This document shows, one piece after another, positions 1 to 6,272 of a stretch of DNA of 7,552 bases. A program made the position numbers and the translations under genes. Every line of letters starts with the position of its first letter. Position 1 is the first letter of the stretch. The notes beneath the pieces are model-generated. The model saw nothing but the letters and a program-made list of their open reading frames with translations. It made no database searches and was not told the origin of the DNA. The stretch is from CAYZDV01 sp964477275 (GTDB lineage Bacteria > Acidobacteriota > Aminicenantia > Aminicenantales > Aminicenantaceae), in the NCBI GenBank assembly GCA_964477275.1, contig CAYZDV010000100.1, positions 1-7,552 of the forward strand, given 5' to 3'.

Positions 1-25
1 TGTATCAGCAATGTCTTTACAATGT

Positions 26-161
26 TGTCATTCCGGACCCTGTCCTGAACTCGATCCAGGGCTTGCCCTGAACTCGATTCAGGGATTGATCCGGAATCCA
101 GTCTTTTTAATCTGGATTCCCGCTCCCTGCCTACGCAGGGACAGGCTTTGCGGGAATGACA
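26..161. repeat. Dispersed intergenic repeat-like element with nested inverted repeats
   Basis: The outer arms TGTCATTCC (26-34) and GGAATGACA (153-161) are perfect reverse complements. Inside them, GGAATCCAG (93-101) pairs perfectly with CTGGATTCC (112-120) around a 10-base T-rich loop. A third small pair, CCCTGC (125-130) and GCAGGG (135-140), follows. The wording 'TCATTCCGGA...ATCCGGAATCCAG...CTGGATTCCCGC...GCGGGAATGACA' is the style of short palindromic intergenic repeats scattered in many environmental bacterial genomes; I recall the style but cannot search for copies. Only one copy lies in this window. It encodes nothing convincing and could fold into a long hairpin in RNA or act as a non-autonomous MITE-like element. 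Confidence 0.6.
44..84. repeat. Two-copy 18-bp tandem repeat inside the palindromic element
   Basis: CCTGAACTCGATCCAGGG (44-61) recurs as CCTGAACTCGATTCAGGG (67-84), with one mismatch and a 23-base period. Each unit ends of the form CCTGAA...TTCAGG/TCCAGG and is itself nearly palindromic, so it could form its own small stem. This looks like an internal duplication within the larger repeat element. Confidence 0.6.
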
Positions 162-183
162 GTTCCAGGATTATTGTAAAGCC

Positions 184-209
184 GTTATTGAGACGCAACA
201 CTCAATAAC
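184..209 (+). promoter_or_regulatory. Perfect 9-bp inverted repeat in the leader of the M20/GGT-like operon
   Basis: GTTATTGAG (184-192) and CTCAATAAC (201-209) are exact reverse complements separated by the 8 bases ACGCAACA. The right arm ends two bases before the Shine-Dalgarno of the M20 gene. It could be an operator for a dimeric regulator or an RNA hairpin affecting translation of the operon. No T-run follows, so it is not a typical intrinsic terminator. A weak sigma70-like promoter (TTGCGG 148-153, 18-base spacer, TATTGT 172-177) would start transcription close to position 184, at the first base of the hairpin. That promoter match is too poor to list separately. The function is inference; the symmetry is directly visible. 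Confidence 0.45.
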
Positions 210-211
210 CT

Positions 212-216
212 GGAGG
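212..216 (+). promoter_or_regulatory. Shine-Dalgarno that fixes the M20 gene start
   Basis: GGAGG at 212-216 lies 5 bases before ATG 222-224. An in-frame GTG at 216-218 would extend the protein by two residues, but it overlaps the Shine-Dalgarno itself. The ATG at 222 is therefore the preferred start. Confidence 0.8.
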
Positions 217-221
217 TGGAA

Positions 222-1772
222 ATGCGGACATGTTCATCGGGAAGAAAAATCCTGACAGGGGGATTTCTGGCTATCCTTGTCCTGGCTTTTTGTGTTCCGC
301 TCGGGGCGGCCTCTAAAATCCCCCGCGAAAAAAAGCTGGTCCTGGATTGGCTGAGCCAGGCCAGCGTTGTCGAGAAATTCGGCAGGATCTCAGATGCCAT
401 CTGGTCTTATGCGGAGCTCGGGCTTCAGGAGTCACTGTCGGCCAGGCTGCTGGCCGACACCCTGGAGGAAGCCGGGTTCATAGTTGAACGCGGCCTGGCT
501 GGGATGCCCACCTGTTTTGTCGGAACCTACGGATCCGGAAAACCGGTGATCGGCATTCTGGGCGAGTACGATGCTCTTCCCATGCTTTCCCAGAAGGGGA
601 GGGTTCCCAGGAAGGATCCGGTGGTGGAGGGTGCACCGGGACACGGATGCGGCCACAACACCATGGGAACGGCCGGAGTCGCCGCGGCCATAGCGGTCAA
701 GATGGCCATGGAAAAGTACGGAATCAAGGGCACCATCAAATTCTTCGGCTCCCCGGCCGAAGAGACGCTCATCAGCCGGCCCTACATGATCAGGGCCGGG
801 CTTTTTGACGACGTGGATGCAGTGATCGACAACCACAGCAGCAGCGGTTTCGGGACAGGATACGGCCGGAGCGGAAATGCGATGTTTTCGACTGTCTTCA
901 CCTTCAAGGGACAGACCGCTCACGGTGCTTCGCCCTGGGGTGGCCGGAGCGCGCTGGATGCGGTGGAAATCATGAACGTGGCCACCAATTTCCTCCGTGA
1001 GCACCTCTTTTTTTCTCATCGGCTCCACTACGTCATTATCGAGGGAGGTGAAGCTCCGAACGTGGTCCCGGATAAAGCCAGCGTCTGGTATTATGTCCGG
1101 AACAGCGACGAACGGCTGGAAGAAATGTATGAGAAGGTGGTGAACTGCGCCAGGGCTGGAGCTCTGGCCACGGGAACCGAGCTCAGCATGAGGGTTATCG
1201 CGGCTGTTCACCAGCGCAATGCCAACAAAGCAGCCGCCGAGCTTTTCCAGAGGAATATTGACCTGGTGGGGATGCCGGAGTGGAGCGAGGAGGAGCATGC
1301 CTTTGCCAGGGCGCTGCAGAAGGAGCTGGGAAGGCCTGAAAAAGGAATGCCGACGGAAGTGAACAAGCTCAGAGAGCCGGGGGATGTTTTTGTTGGCGGC
1401 GGGTCATCGGATGTGGGGGATGTAAGCCTTATCGCTCCGACGGCGACCATCGTTTTTCCGGGCCAGGTTCCCGGTGCGATCGGCCATCACTGGTCTTCAG
1501 TAGCCTGCAACTTCGGCTCGACCGCCTGGAAAGGCCTCAACGCCGGAGCAAAAGCCATGGCTGCCTCGGCTGTCGAACTGCTGACCAGGCCCGAGGAGCT
1601 GAAGAAGCTCAGGGATGAGTTTGACGCTTATGCCAAAGATTATCCCTACAAGCCGTTTTTGCCCGAGGATGCGATACCGCAGTTTGACCTGAACGAGGAA
1701 TTGATGAAGAAATGGCGCCCGCTGATGGAAAAATTTTATTTAGACATAACGTCGTGCCCTGACCGCCTTTAA
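222..1772 (+). CDS. Exported M20-family metallo-amidohydrolase (AbgB-like)
   Basis: A 516-residue zinc-dependent hydrolase of peptidase family M20, closest by motif wording to AbgB, subunit B of p-aminobenzoyl-glutamate hydrolase. The family cleaves amide bonds of aminoacyl or dipeptide-like substrates. Residues 1-31 form a Sec signal peptide: basic N-end, hydrophobic stretch around FLAILVLAFCVPLG, and a likely cut after GAA. The protein should therefore act in the periplasm or outside the cell, unlike cytoplasmic E. coli AbgB. Catalytic-domain motifs are GEYDALP (114-120), GHGCGHN (140-146, likely metal ligands), PAEE (178-181, general base and ligand glutamates), DNH (203-205), and near the C-end SSDVGD (395-400) and GHHWS (421-425). 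The lid/dimerisation domain spans about 218-330, with GQTAHGASP (230-238) and EGGEAPNVVPD (274-284). The length exceeds AbgB mainly through the signal peptide and C-terminal tail. It is followed after 10 bases by the GGT-like gene, almost certainly in one operon. The family is certain; the substrate is unknown. Confidence 0.9.
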   Translation: MRTCSSGRKILTGGFLAILVLAFCVPLGAASKIPREKKLVLDWLSQASVVEKFGRISDAIWSYAELGLQESLSARLLADTLEEAGFIVERGLAGMPTCFVGTYGSGKPVIGILGEYDALPMLSQKGRVPRKDPVVEGAPGHGCGHNTMGTAGVAAAIAVKMAMEKYGIKGTIKFFGSPAEETLISRPYMIRAGLFDDVDAVIDNHSSSGFGTGYGRSGNAMFSTVFTFKGQTAHGASPWGGRSALDAVEIMNVATNFLREHLFFSHRLHYVIIEGGEAPNVVPDKASVWYYVRNSDERLEEMYEKVVNCARAGALATGTELSMRVIAAVHQRNANKAAAELFQRNIDLVGMPEWSEEEHAFARALQKELGRPEKGMPTEVNKLREPGDVFVGGGSSDVGDVSLIAPTATIVFPGQVPGAIGHHWSSVACNFGSTAWKGLNAGAKAMAASAVELLTRPEELKKLRDEFDAYAKDYPYKPFLPEDAIPQFDLNEELMKKWRPLMEKFYLDITSCPDRL

Positions 1773-1782
1773 GGAGCAGAAA

Positions 1783-3663
1783 ATGATTTTATCTCGAATG
1801 GGAGTGAAAGTCAGGCTTTTAACAGCAGCTATGGCGCTGGTTGTCTTTCTTGTCATCCTCATGAGCACGAGCGCGGGCCGGACCGAAAAGCCGGTCCTCC
1901 ACGGCCGGCACTGGGTGGCCATCACCGGAAAGCCCCTGGCCGCCACAGCAGGCGCCATGATTTTTCAAAAAGGCGGGAATGCGGTGGATGCTGCCTGCGC
2001 CATGCTCGCCGCCACCTGCACCATGTGGGATGTTCTCGGCTGGGGAGGCGAGACCCAGGCTCTCATCTACAACCCCCACACCAAGAACGTCTACGGAATC
2101 AACGCGCTGGGTGTCGCGCCGACGGGAGCCACTCCTGAGTTCTTCAAGGAGAAAGGGCTGAAATATCCTCCCGAATACGGCCCCCTGGCAGCGGTGACAC
2201 CGGGAACTCCGGGAGGACTAATGGTCGTGTTAGCTGAGTTCGGGACCATGAGCCTCAAGGAGGTGCTCGCGCCTGCCATGGAAATGGCTGACGGATATCC
2301 GGTAGAGGAGGAATTCACGAGACGGGTGGAAAGGTCAAAAGACAGGATCAAGGAGTGGCCTTATTCCAAAGCCATCCTTCTTCCCCATCTGGGTGAGGAA
2401 CATGAGGCGCCCCACCCGGGCGAGATATTCCGCCAGCCCGAGCTTCTGGAGACCCTGAAAAAGCTTGTGGAAGCCGAGCAGACAGCGCTGGCCGGAGGGA
2501 AAAACCGCAAAGAGGCCATCTACGCGGCCTATGACCGTTTCTACAGGGGAGATATCGCTGAAGAATACGTCCGCAGTTGCCAGGAGCAGGGGGGGCTGAT
2601 GACCATGGAGGACCTGGATCGATGGCAGGTTTATATCGAAGAGCCGGTCATGACCACCTACAAGGGTATTGAAGTCTACAAGCTGACGTGCTGGGTTCAG
2701 GGGCCGGTCCTCCTCCAGATGCTGAACATGCTGGAGAATGTCGACCTCAAAGGGATGGGTTACAACAGCGTTAATTACATCCACACCCTTTACCAGGTGA
2801 TGAACCACGCGTTCGCCGACCGGGATTTCTACTACGGCGATCCCTATTTCCCGCCCGAAGAGCCGATCAAAGGACTGCTTTCCAAAGAATACGCACGGAA
2901 GAGGCTCAAGAACCTCAACTGGAACCTGAACGACCCCAACGTCAAACCCGGTGATCCCTATGCTTTCCAGGGAGAGAAAAATCCTTACCTTCATCTCCTG
3001 GAGAAATTGTCAAACGCGGATGTCCAGGAGACAGAAAAAATGAGCGGGGCGCAGCTGGCCGCCTTCGAGCCGAATGTTGCCGCCGGCACCACTTCTGTCC
3101 AGGCTGCTGACAGGGAAGGCTGGGTCGTCTCGATGACTCCGAGCGGCGGATGGATTCCCGCCTGCATTGCGGGCAGAACCGGAATGGGGATGAGCCAGCG
3201 CATGCAGAGCTTTGTCCTGGATGAAGCGGAGAACCCGTTCAACGTGGTGGCACCGGGCAAAAGGCCTCGGGCGACACTCACTCCGAGCCTGGCCTTGAAG
3301 GACGGAAAGCCTTTCCTTTCCTTCTCCATTCAGGGAGGAGATAACCAGGACCAGAACTCCCTCCAGTTTTTCCTGAACGTGGTCGAATTCGCGATGAATG
3401 TTCAGGAAGCCTGTGAGGCACCCAACATCATCAGCTACCAGATGCGCAGCTCCTTCGGTAACCATGAAATCATTCCCGGGAGGCTCACCCTGAATGAGCG
3501 GGTTCCCCCGAAGGCGAGAGAGCTTCTGGAGGGCATGGGCTACAAACTCAACGTCCTGAGATACACCTCAGGCCCGATGAACGCCATCTTTTTTGACTGG
3601 AAGCATGGAACCTTCTGGGGAGGGTCCAGTAATTACGGCGAGGATTACGGAATCGCCTGGTAA
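1783..3663 (+). CDS. Exported gamma-glutamyltransferase-family Ntn hydrolase
   Basis: A 626-residue protein of the gamma-glutamyltranspeptidase (GGT) family. These precursors cut themselves before a threonine that becomes the nucleophile, then hydrolyse or transfer gamma-glutamyl or other acyl groups. Residues 1-31 look like a signal peptide (hydrophobic LLTAAMALVVFLVILMSTSA), so the mature enzyme is extracytoplasmic. The large-subunit start is typical (GGNAVDAACAM 64-74, GWGGE 86-90). The autocleavage/nucleophile site is AAGTTS, with Thr436 as probable catalytic residue. KRPRATLTPS (493-502) and QGGDNQDQ (517-524, matching the conserved Gly-Gly oxyanion region) follow. By eye, residues that bind the glutamyl group in E. 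coli GGT are changed: the Arg of REMAP is replaced in ALGVAP (108-113), and the SS of PLSSM is AT. The substrate may therefore not be glutathione. Its Shine-Dalgarno AAGGAG (1771-1776) overlaps the stop of the M20 gene, suggesting translational coupling. The family call is firm; acylase versus GGT activity is open. Confidence 0.9.
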   Translation: MILSRMGVKVRLLTAAMALVVFLVILMSTSAGRTEKPVLHGRHWVAITGKPLAATAGAMIFQKGGNAVDAACAMLAATCTMWDVLGWGGETQALIYNPHTKNVYGINALGVAPTGATPEFFKEKGLKYPPEYGPLAAVTPGTPGGLMVVLAEFGTMSLKEVLAPAMEMADGYPVEEEFTRRVERSKDRIKEWPYSKAILLPHLGEEHEAPHPGEIFRQPELLETLKKLVEAEQTALAGGKNRKEAIYAAYDRFYRGDIAEEYVRSCQEQGGLMTMEDLDRWQVYIEEPVMTTYKGIEVYKLTCWVQGPVLLQMLNMLENVDLKGMGYNSVNYIHTLYQVMNHAFADRDFYYGDPYFPPEEPIKGLLSKEYARKRLKNLNWNLNDPNVKPGDPYAFQGEKNPYLHLLEKLSNADVQETEKMSGAQLAAFEPNVAAGTTSVQAADREGWVVSMTPSGGWIPACIAGRTGMGMSQRMQSFVLDEAENPFNVVAPGKRPRATLTPSLALKDGKPFLSFSIQGGDNQDQNSLQFFLNVVEFAMNVQEACEAPNIISYQMRSSFGNHEIIPGRLTLNERVPPKARELLEGMGYKLNVLRYTSGPMNAIFFDWKHGTFWGGSSNYGEDYGIAW

Positions 3664-3691
3664 ATCTGCCAGAAACGGGCGGGCGCTTAGA

Positions 3692-5428
3692 TTATTTTTG
3701 GTACATCACCTTGCCGCCGACAATGGTATAAGCGACTTCAGCAGTCAGGATTTCCTCTTCGGGAACGGTCATAATGTCTGTGGAGAGGACGGTGATGTCG
3801 GCCAGTTTGCCCGGCGTCAGGGAGCCGAGGAGATCCTCCTGGAAAGCCGCATAAGCACCACTGAGAGTGTAAGAGCGAAGGGCTTCTTCCCGGGTCATCC
3901 TCTGCTCCGGGTAGAAGACGGTTCCATCCTTTAGTTTCCGGGTCACTGAAGCGTAAAAGCAGGCAATGGGGTCAACGTCCTCCACCGGCACATCTGTCCC
4001 GTTACAGATCACAGCGCCGGTTTTCATCAGTTTCTGCCAGGCATAAGCACCTTCTTCAGCCCGTCTCTCTCCCAGCCTCTTGAGGACATAGGGAGCATCA
4101 GAAGTGCAGTGAATTCCCTGCATGGAGGCGATGACCCCCAGCTGGCCGAACCGCGGGATATCTTCAGGATGGAGATGCTGGGCATGCTCAATGCGCCATC
4201 GAAGGTCTTTTTTATGGGGATGAGCTTGAAATGTCTGGGCGAAAATATTGAGTGTCTCCCGGTTGGCCCGGTCTCCGATGGCGTGGACGCAGAGCTGGAA
4301 GTCATTCTCGATGGCCAGCCGGGCTGTTTCCTGAATCACTTCGACAGGGGTGGTGTTCAGGCCGGTGCTTTCTGGAAGGTCAGCATACGGCTCGAGCAGC
4401 CATGCTCCGTGCGCACCCAGGGCCCCGTCAATGAGACGCTTGATGGCCCGAACGGTGAGGTGGTGATTTCCGGCCCCGACAATTTTGGACTCCGGAAGAC
4501 GCGTCTTCAGGGTTTCATTGTTTTCGCTGATCATGACATAGAGGCGAATTCCCAGCTGGCCTTCCTCGGCCATTTTCTTCAGGAGGCCAATGGTCTTGAG
4601 CGAGGAGCCGGCGTCATGAAAGCTGGTCACGCCTTTGGAGAGGCATTCCCCTGCGGCCAGCTCGACGATCCGGCGCTGCCGGGCTTCCTCTTCTTCAGGA
4701 GTGAGCTTCTGGCCAGGCTGGACTGGGGCCCGGCGCAGCAACTGCTGCGCAGTCTCACGGAAGGCGCCGATGGGGTTGCCCCTGGCGTCTCTGATGATTT
4801 CTCCTCCCGGGGGATCGGGTGTTTCCCTGGTGATGCCGGCGAGGTCCATGGCCTTCGCATTGGCCATAGAAGCGTGACCGCTGGCATGGGTAAGTAAAAC
4901 GGGATGATCAGGGGAAACCCTGCTCAGCTCATGATGGAAAGGCAGTCCGTCGACGTTCGGTTCCGGCCTTCTGTCCCATTTTTCCTGATGCCATCCCCTT
5001 CCCAAAATCCACTCTCCTGGTTTTGCCTTCTGAACCGCTTCCTTGACCATGGCCACGATTTCCTCCCAGTTGCGCACAGCCGTCAGGTTCAAAACGAGTT
5101 TCGACTGCCCGAGGCTGGTGAAATGACCATGGGAATCGATGAACCCGGGAATGGCCAGTTTTCCCTCAAGATCAATCACCTTCGTTTCCGGCCCTATGAA
5201 ATCTTGAATTTTTGTGATGCGTCCAGCGGCAACGATTGTGTCTCCGCGCACAGCCAGCGCTTCTGCCTCCGGAATCTTCTCATCGACAGTGACGATTTTT
5301 CCGTTGGTCAGGACCAGATCAGCCGGCTCGGGCTTTTTTGCACAGCTGGTAAAAAGGGCCAGAAAAAAAAGACACAAAACAAGCGAAAAGATTTTAAAGA
5401 TGAAATTTTTTGTGGTGGTAAGGGACAT
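3692..5428 (-). CDS. Lipoprotein amidohydrolase, YtcJ-like amidohydrolase-3 family
   Basis: A 578-residue metal-dependent hydrolase of the amidohydrolase superfamily (amidohydrolase 3, YtcJ/NfdA-like). It starts with a lipoprotein signal: basic NH2 region, hydrophobic FKIFSLVLCLFFLALFTS, then Cys29, with Ala at +2. It is thus probably anchored in a membrane, outer membrane if the cell is Gram-negative. Visible motifs are the composite beta-sandwich beginning ADLVLTNGKIVTVDE (36-50), GFIDSHGH (95-102, His100 and His102 metal ligands), IKRLIDGALGAHGA (329-342, Lys330 the probable bridging or ligand lysine), CVHAIGDRAN (380-389, His382), RIEHAQ (412-417, His415), NGTDVPVE (476-483, Asp479), and the C-terminal sandwich LGSLTPGKLADITVLS. 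All catalytic residues expected for the family are present. The start ATG (5428-5426) has GGAGG nine bases upstream. The gene converges on the GGT-like gene with a 28-base gap. The substrate is not predictable; hydrolysis of N-acyl, formamide or cyclic amide bonds is typical of the family. Confidence 0.9.
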   Translation of the reverse strand: MSLTTTKNFIFKIFSLVLCLFFLALFTSCAKKPEPADLVLTNGKIVTVDEKIPEAEALAVRGDTIVAAGRITKIQDFIGPETKVIDLEGKLAIPGFIDSHGHFTSLGQSKLVLNLTAVRNWEEIVAMVKEAVQKAKPGEWILGRGWHQEKWDRRPEPNVDGLPFHHELSRVSPDHPVLLTHASGHASMANAKAMDLAGITRETPDPPGGEIIRDARGNPIGAFRETAQQLLRRAPVQPGQKLTPEEEEARQRRIVELAAGECLSKGVTSFHDAGSSLKTIGLLKKMAEEGQLGIRLYVMISENNETLKTRLPESKIVGAGNHHLTVRAIKRLIDGALGAHGAWLLEPYADLPESTGLNTTPVEVIQETARLAIENDFQLCVHAIGDRANRETLNIFAQTFQAHPHKKDLRWRIEHAQHLHPEDIPRFGQLGVIASMQGIHCTSDAPYVLKRLGERRAEEGAYAWQKLMKTGAVICNGTDVPVEDVDPIACFYASVTRKLKDGTVFYPEQRMTREEALRSYTLSGAYAAFQEDLLGSLTPGKLADITVLSTDIMTVPEEEILTAEVAYTIVGGKVMYQK

Positions 5429-5592
5429 GATGAATTTCCTCCTTGAATGAATTTGTTTGTCAATCCATCTAAACCATACGGTTCTTTTCCATTTTGTGTG
5501 GGTAATTTAATGACGAAAATGCACGGAAACGGCACCGCTCCCTTCAGATTTTTAATGCCATTCCCTCACCGTCGGTCTCCGCGCGTGGGCTA

Positions 5593-5621
5593 AAGATAAC
5601 GGCTATCCGGGGAATAGTCAA
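5593..5621 (-). promoter_or_regulatory. Candidate sigma70-type promoter for the YtcJ-like lipoprotein gene
   Basis: Read on the minus strand, TTGACT (5621-5616) is followed by a 17-base spacer and TATCTT (5598-5593). This matches the -35 box at five of six positions and the -10 box at four of six. It lies just after the hepT stop codon and points at the amidohydrolase gene. Transcription would start near 5586, giving a leader of about 157 bases. This is a consensus match only, and the host's promoter rules are unknown. Confidence 0.4.
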
Positions 5622-5634
5622 CCCGCCGGGCGAT

Positions 5635-5982
5635 TCATCTCTTCAGTTCTCTTAAGATCCGCCGAATCTCCGGCCGGAGGAGCTTGATATCCCTTTTCGC
5701 TACTGTCCAGAGGATCTCGAGGTCGATGCCGAAATACTCGTGAATCAGCTTGTCCCTCATGCCGGCCATCTTCTTCCAGGGAATGCCGGGATATTTGGCG
5801 GTAATGGTTGCGGGAATCTTTTTCGAGGCCTCACCGATCACTTCGATGCTTCTCACCACGGCATTGATCGTCTTGCGGTCTTTCTTGAATTCCTCGAAAT
5901 TCATGCCTTTGATAAAACTCTCGATATCCCGGATGGAGTCGATGATATCCTGAACGTAATCCAGGTAAACCCTATTCTTCAA
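5635..5982 (-). CDS. hepT: HepT-like HEPN ribonuclease toxin (DUF86)
   Basis: A 115-residue all-helical HEPN-domain protein of the HepT/DUF86 family. The family's hallmark RX4HXY is intact: Arg76, His81 and Tyr83 in RDKLIHEY, followed by FGID, and preceded by GIPWKKMAGM, another typical stretch. In characterised pairs such as Shewanella MntA/HepT, HepT is an RNase toxin, and the Tyr of this motif is AMP-modified by MntA, which silences it. The first codon is TTG at 5982-5980. The next in-frame ATG is Met27, which would remove the first helix, so TTG is preferred. The TTG overlaps the mntA stop (TTGA, 5982-5979), and a modest AAAGAGG lies ten bases upstream inside mntA. A rare start plus overlap would make toxin synthesis depend on antitoxin translation. 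It could alternatively be a housekeeping DUF86 protein, but the pairing argues for a toxin-antitoxin system. Confidence 0.88.
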   Translation of the reverse strand: MKNRVYLDYVQDIIDSIRDIESFIKGMNFEEFKKDRKTINAVVRSIEVIGEASKKIPATITAKYPGIPWKKMAGMRDKLIHEYFGIDLEILWTVAKRDIKLLRPEIRRILRELKR

Positions 5983-6272
5983 ATATAGATGACCTCTTTG
6001 AGAATCCGTTCGCCGATGGCCGGCTTAAGCGCCTTCCTGGAAACGAGATCCACCTTAACGCCGAACAGGGTTTGGAGATATTCTTCCAGATCCATGAATT
6101 CAAAAAGGCCCACGGGCTCGGAAAACTCCACAAGCACGTCAACATCGCTTTTATCTTTTTGTTTTCCTCTTATATAGGAGCCGAAGATGCCGATCTCTTT
6201 GACTTTGAATCTCTTTTGGATCTCCGGCTTATGCTTCGCTAGAACGGTCTTAATGTCTCGGAGTTTCTTCAT
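5979..6272 (-). CDS. mntA: MntA-like minimal nucleotidyltransferase antitoxin
   Basis: A 97-residue minimal nucleotidyltransferase (MNT domain, DNA polymerase beta-like fold). The signature GS-x10-DxD is exact: Gly31-Ser32, then Asp43 and Asp45 within GIFGSYIRG...SDVDVLVEF. A third carboxylate, Asp75 in VKVDLVS, completes the metal site. In the MntA/HepT type of toxin-antitoxin system this enzyme transfers AMP from ATP to a tyrosine of the HEPN partner and so neutralises it; that role here is inferred from family and gene order. The antitoxin gene comes first, and its TGA stop overlaps the hepT start. The length is normal for the family. The ATG at 6272-6270 has only a weak purine-rich AGGGCGG upstream, but no other in-frame start fits. 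A candidate promoter lies at 6297-6325. Confidence 0.9.
   Translation of the reverse strand: MKKLRDIKTVLAKHKPEIQKRFKVKEIGIFGSYIRGKQKDKSDVDVLVEFSEPVGLFEFMDLEEYLQTLFGVKVDLVSRKALKPAIGERILKEVIYI

Noticed and set aside
44..84. Possible CRISPR repeat pair
   Set aside because: There are only two copies with a 5-base gap; no spacers of proper size and no cas genes.
11..208. Plus-strand 65-codon frame at the left edge
   Set aside because: It lies entirely over the palindromic repeat element and hairpin, has no good Shine-Dalgarno, and its composition follows the repeats.
184..209. Intrinsic terminator of a gene left of the window
   Set aside because: The stem is AT-rich and no T-run follows on either strand at the right place; an operator or leader hairpin fits better.
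216..221. GTG start two codons upstream for the M20 protein
   Set aside because: The GTG overlaps the GGAGG Shine-Dalgarno; the ATG at 222 has correct spacing.
222..320. Lipoprotein signal in the M20 protein (Cys24 in LAFC)
   Set aside because: Phe directly before Cys does not fit a lipobox, while GAA-S further on fits ordinary signal peptidase cleavage.
432..1298. 288-codon frame antisense to the M20 gene
   Set aside because: It is antisense to a gene with clear catalytic motifs, is rich in His/Gly/Pro/Arg as expected from a reversed GC-rich gene, and has no recognisable domain.
3664..3691. Bidirectional terminator between the converging genes
   Set aside because: The 28-base gap shows no stem of useful length; only a short GGGCGGGCGC run is present.
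4109..4897. 262-codon plus-strand frame inside the amidohydrolase gene
   Set aside because: It is antisense to the amidohydrolase catalytic motifs, with no domain and no leader signals.
5458..5463. TTGACA on the minus strand close to the amidohydrolase start
   Set aside because: A correctly spaced -10 box would fall on the Shine-Dalgarno, and no TATAAT-like sequence is there.
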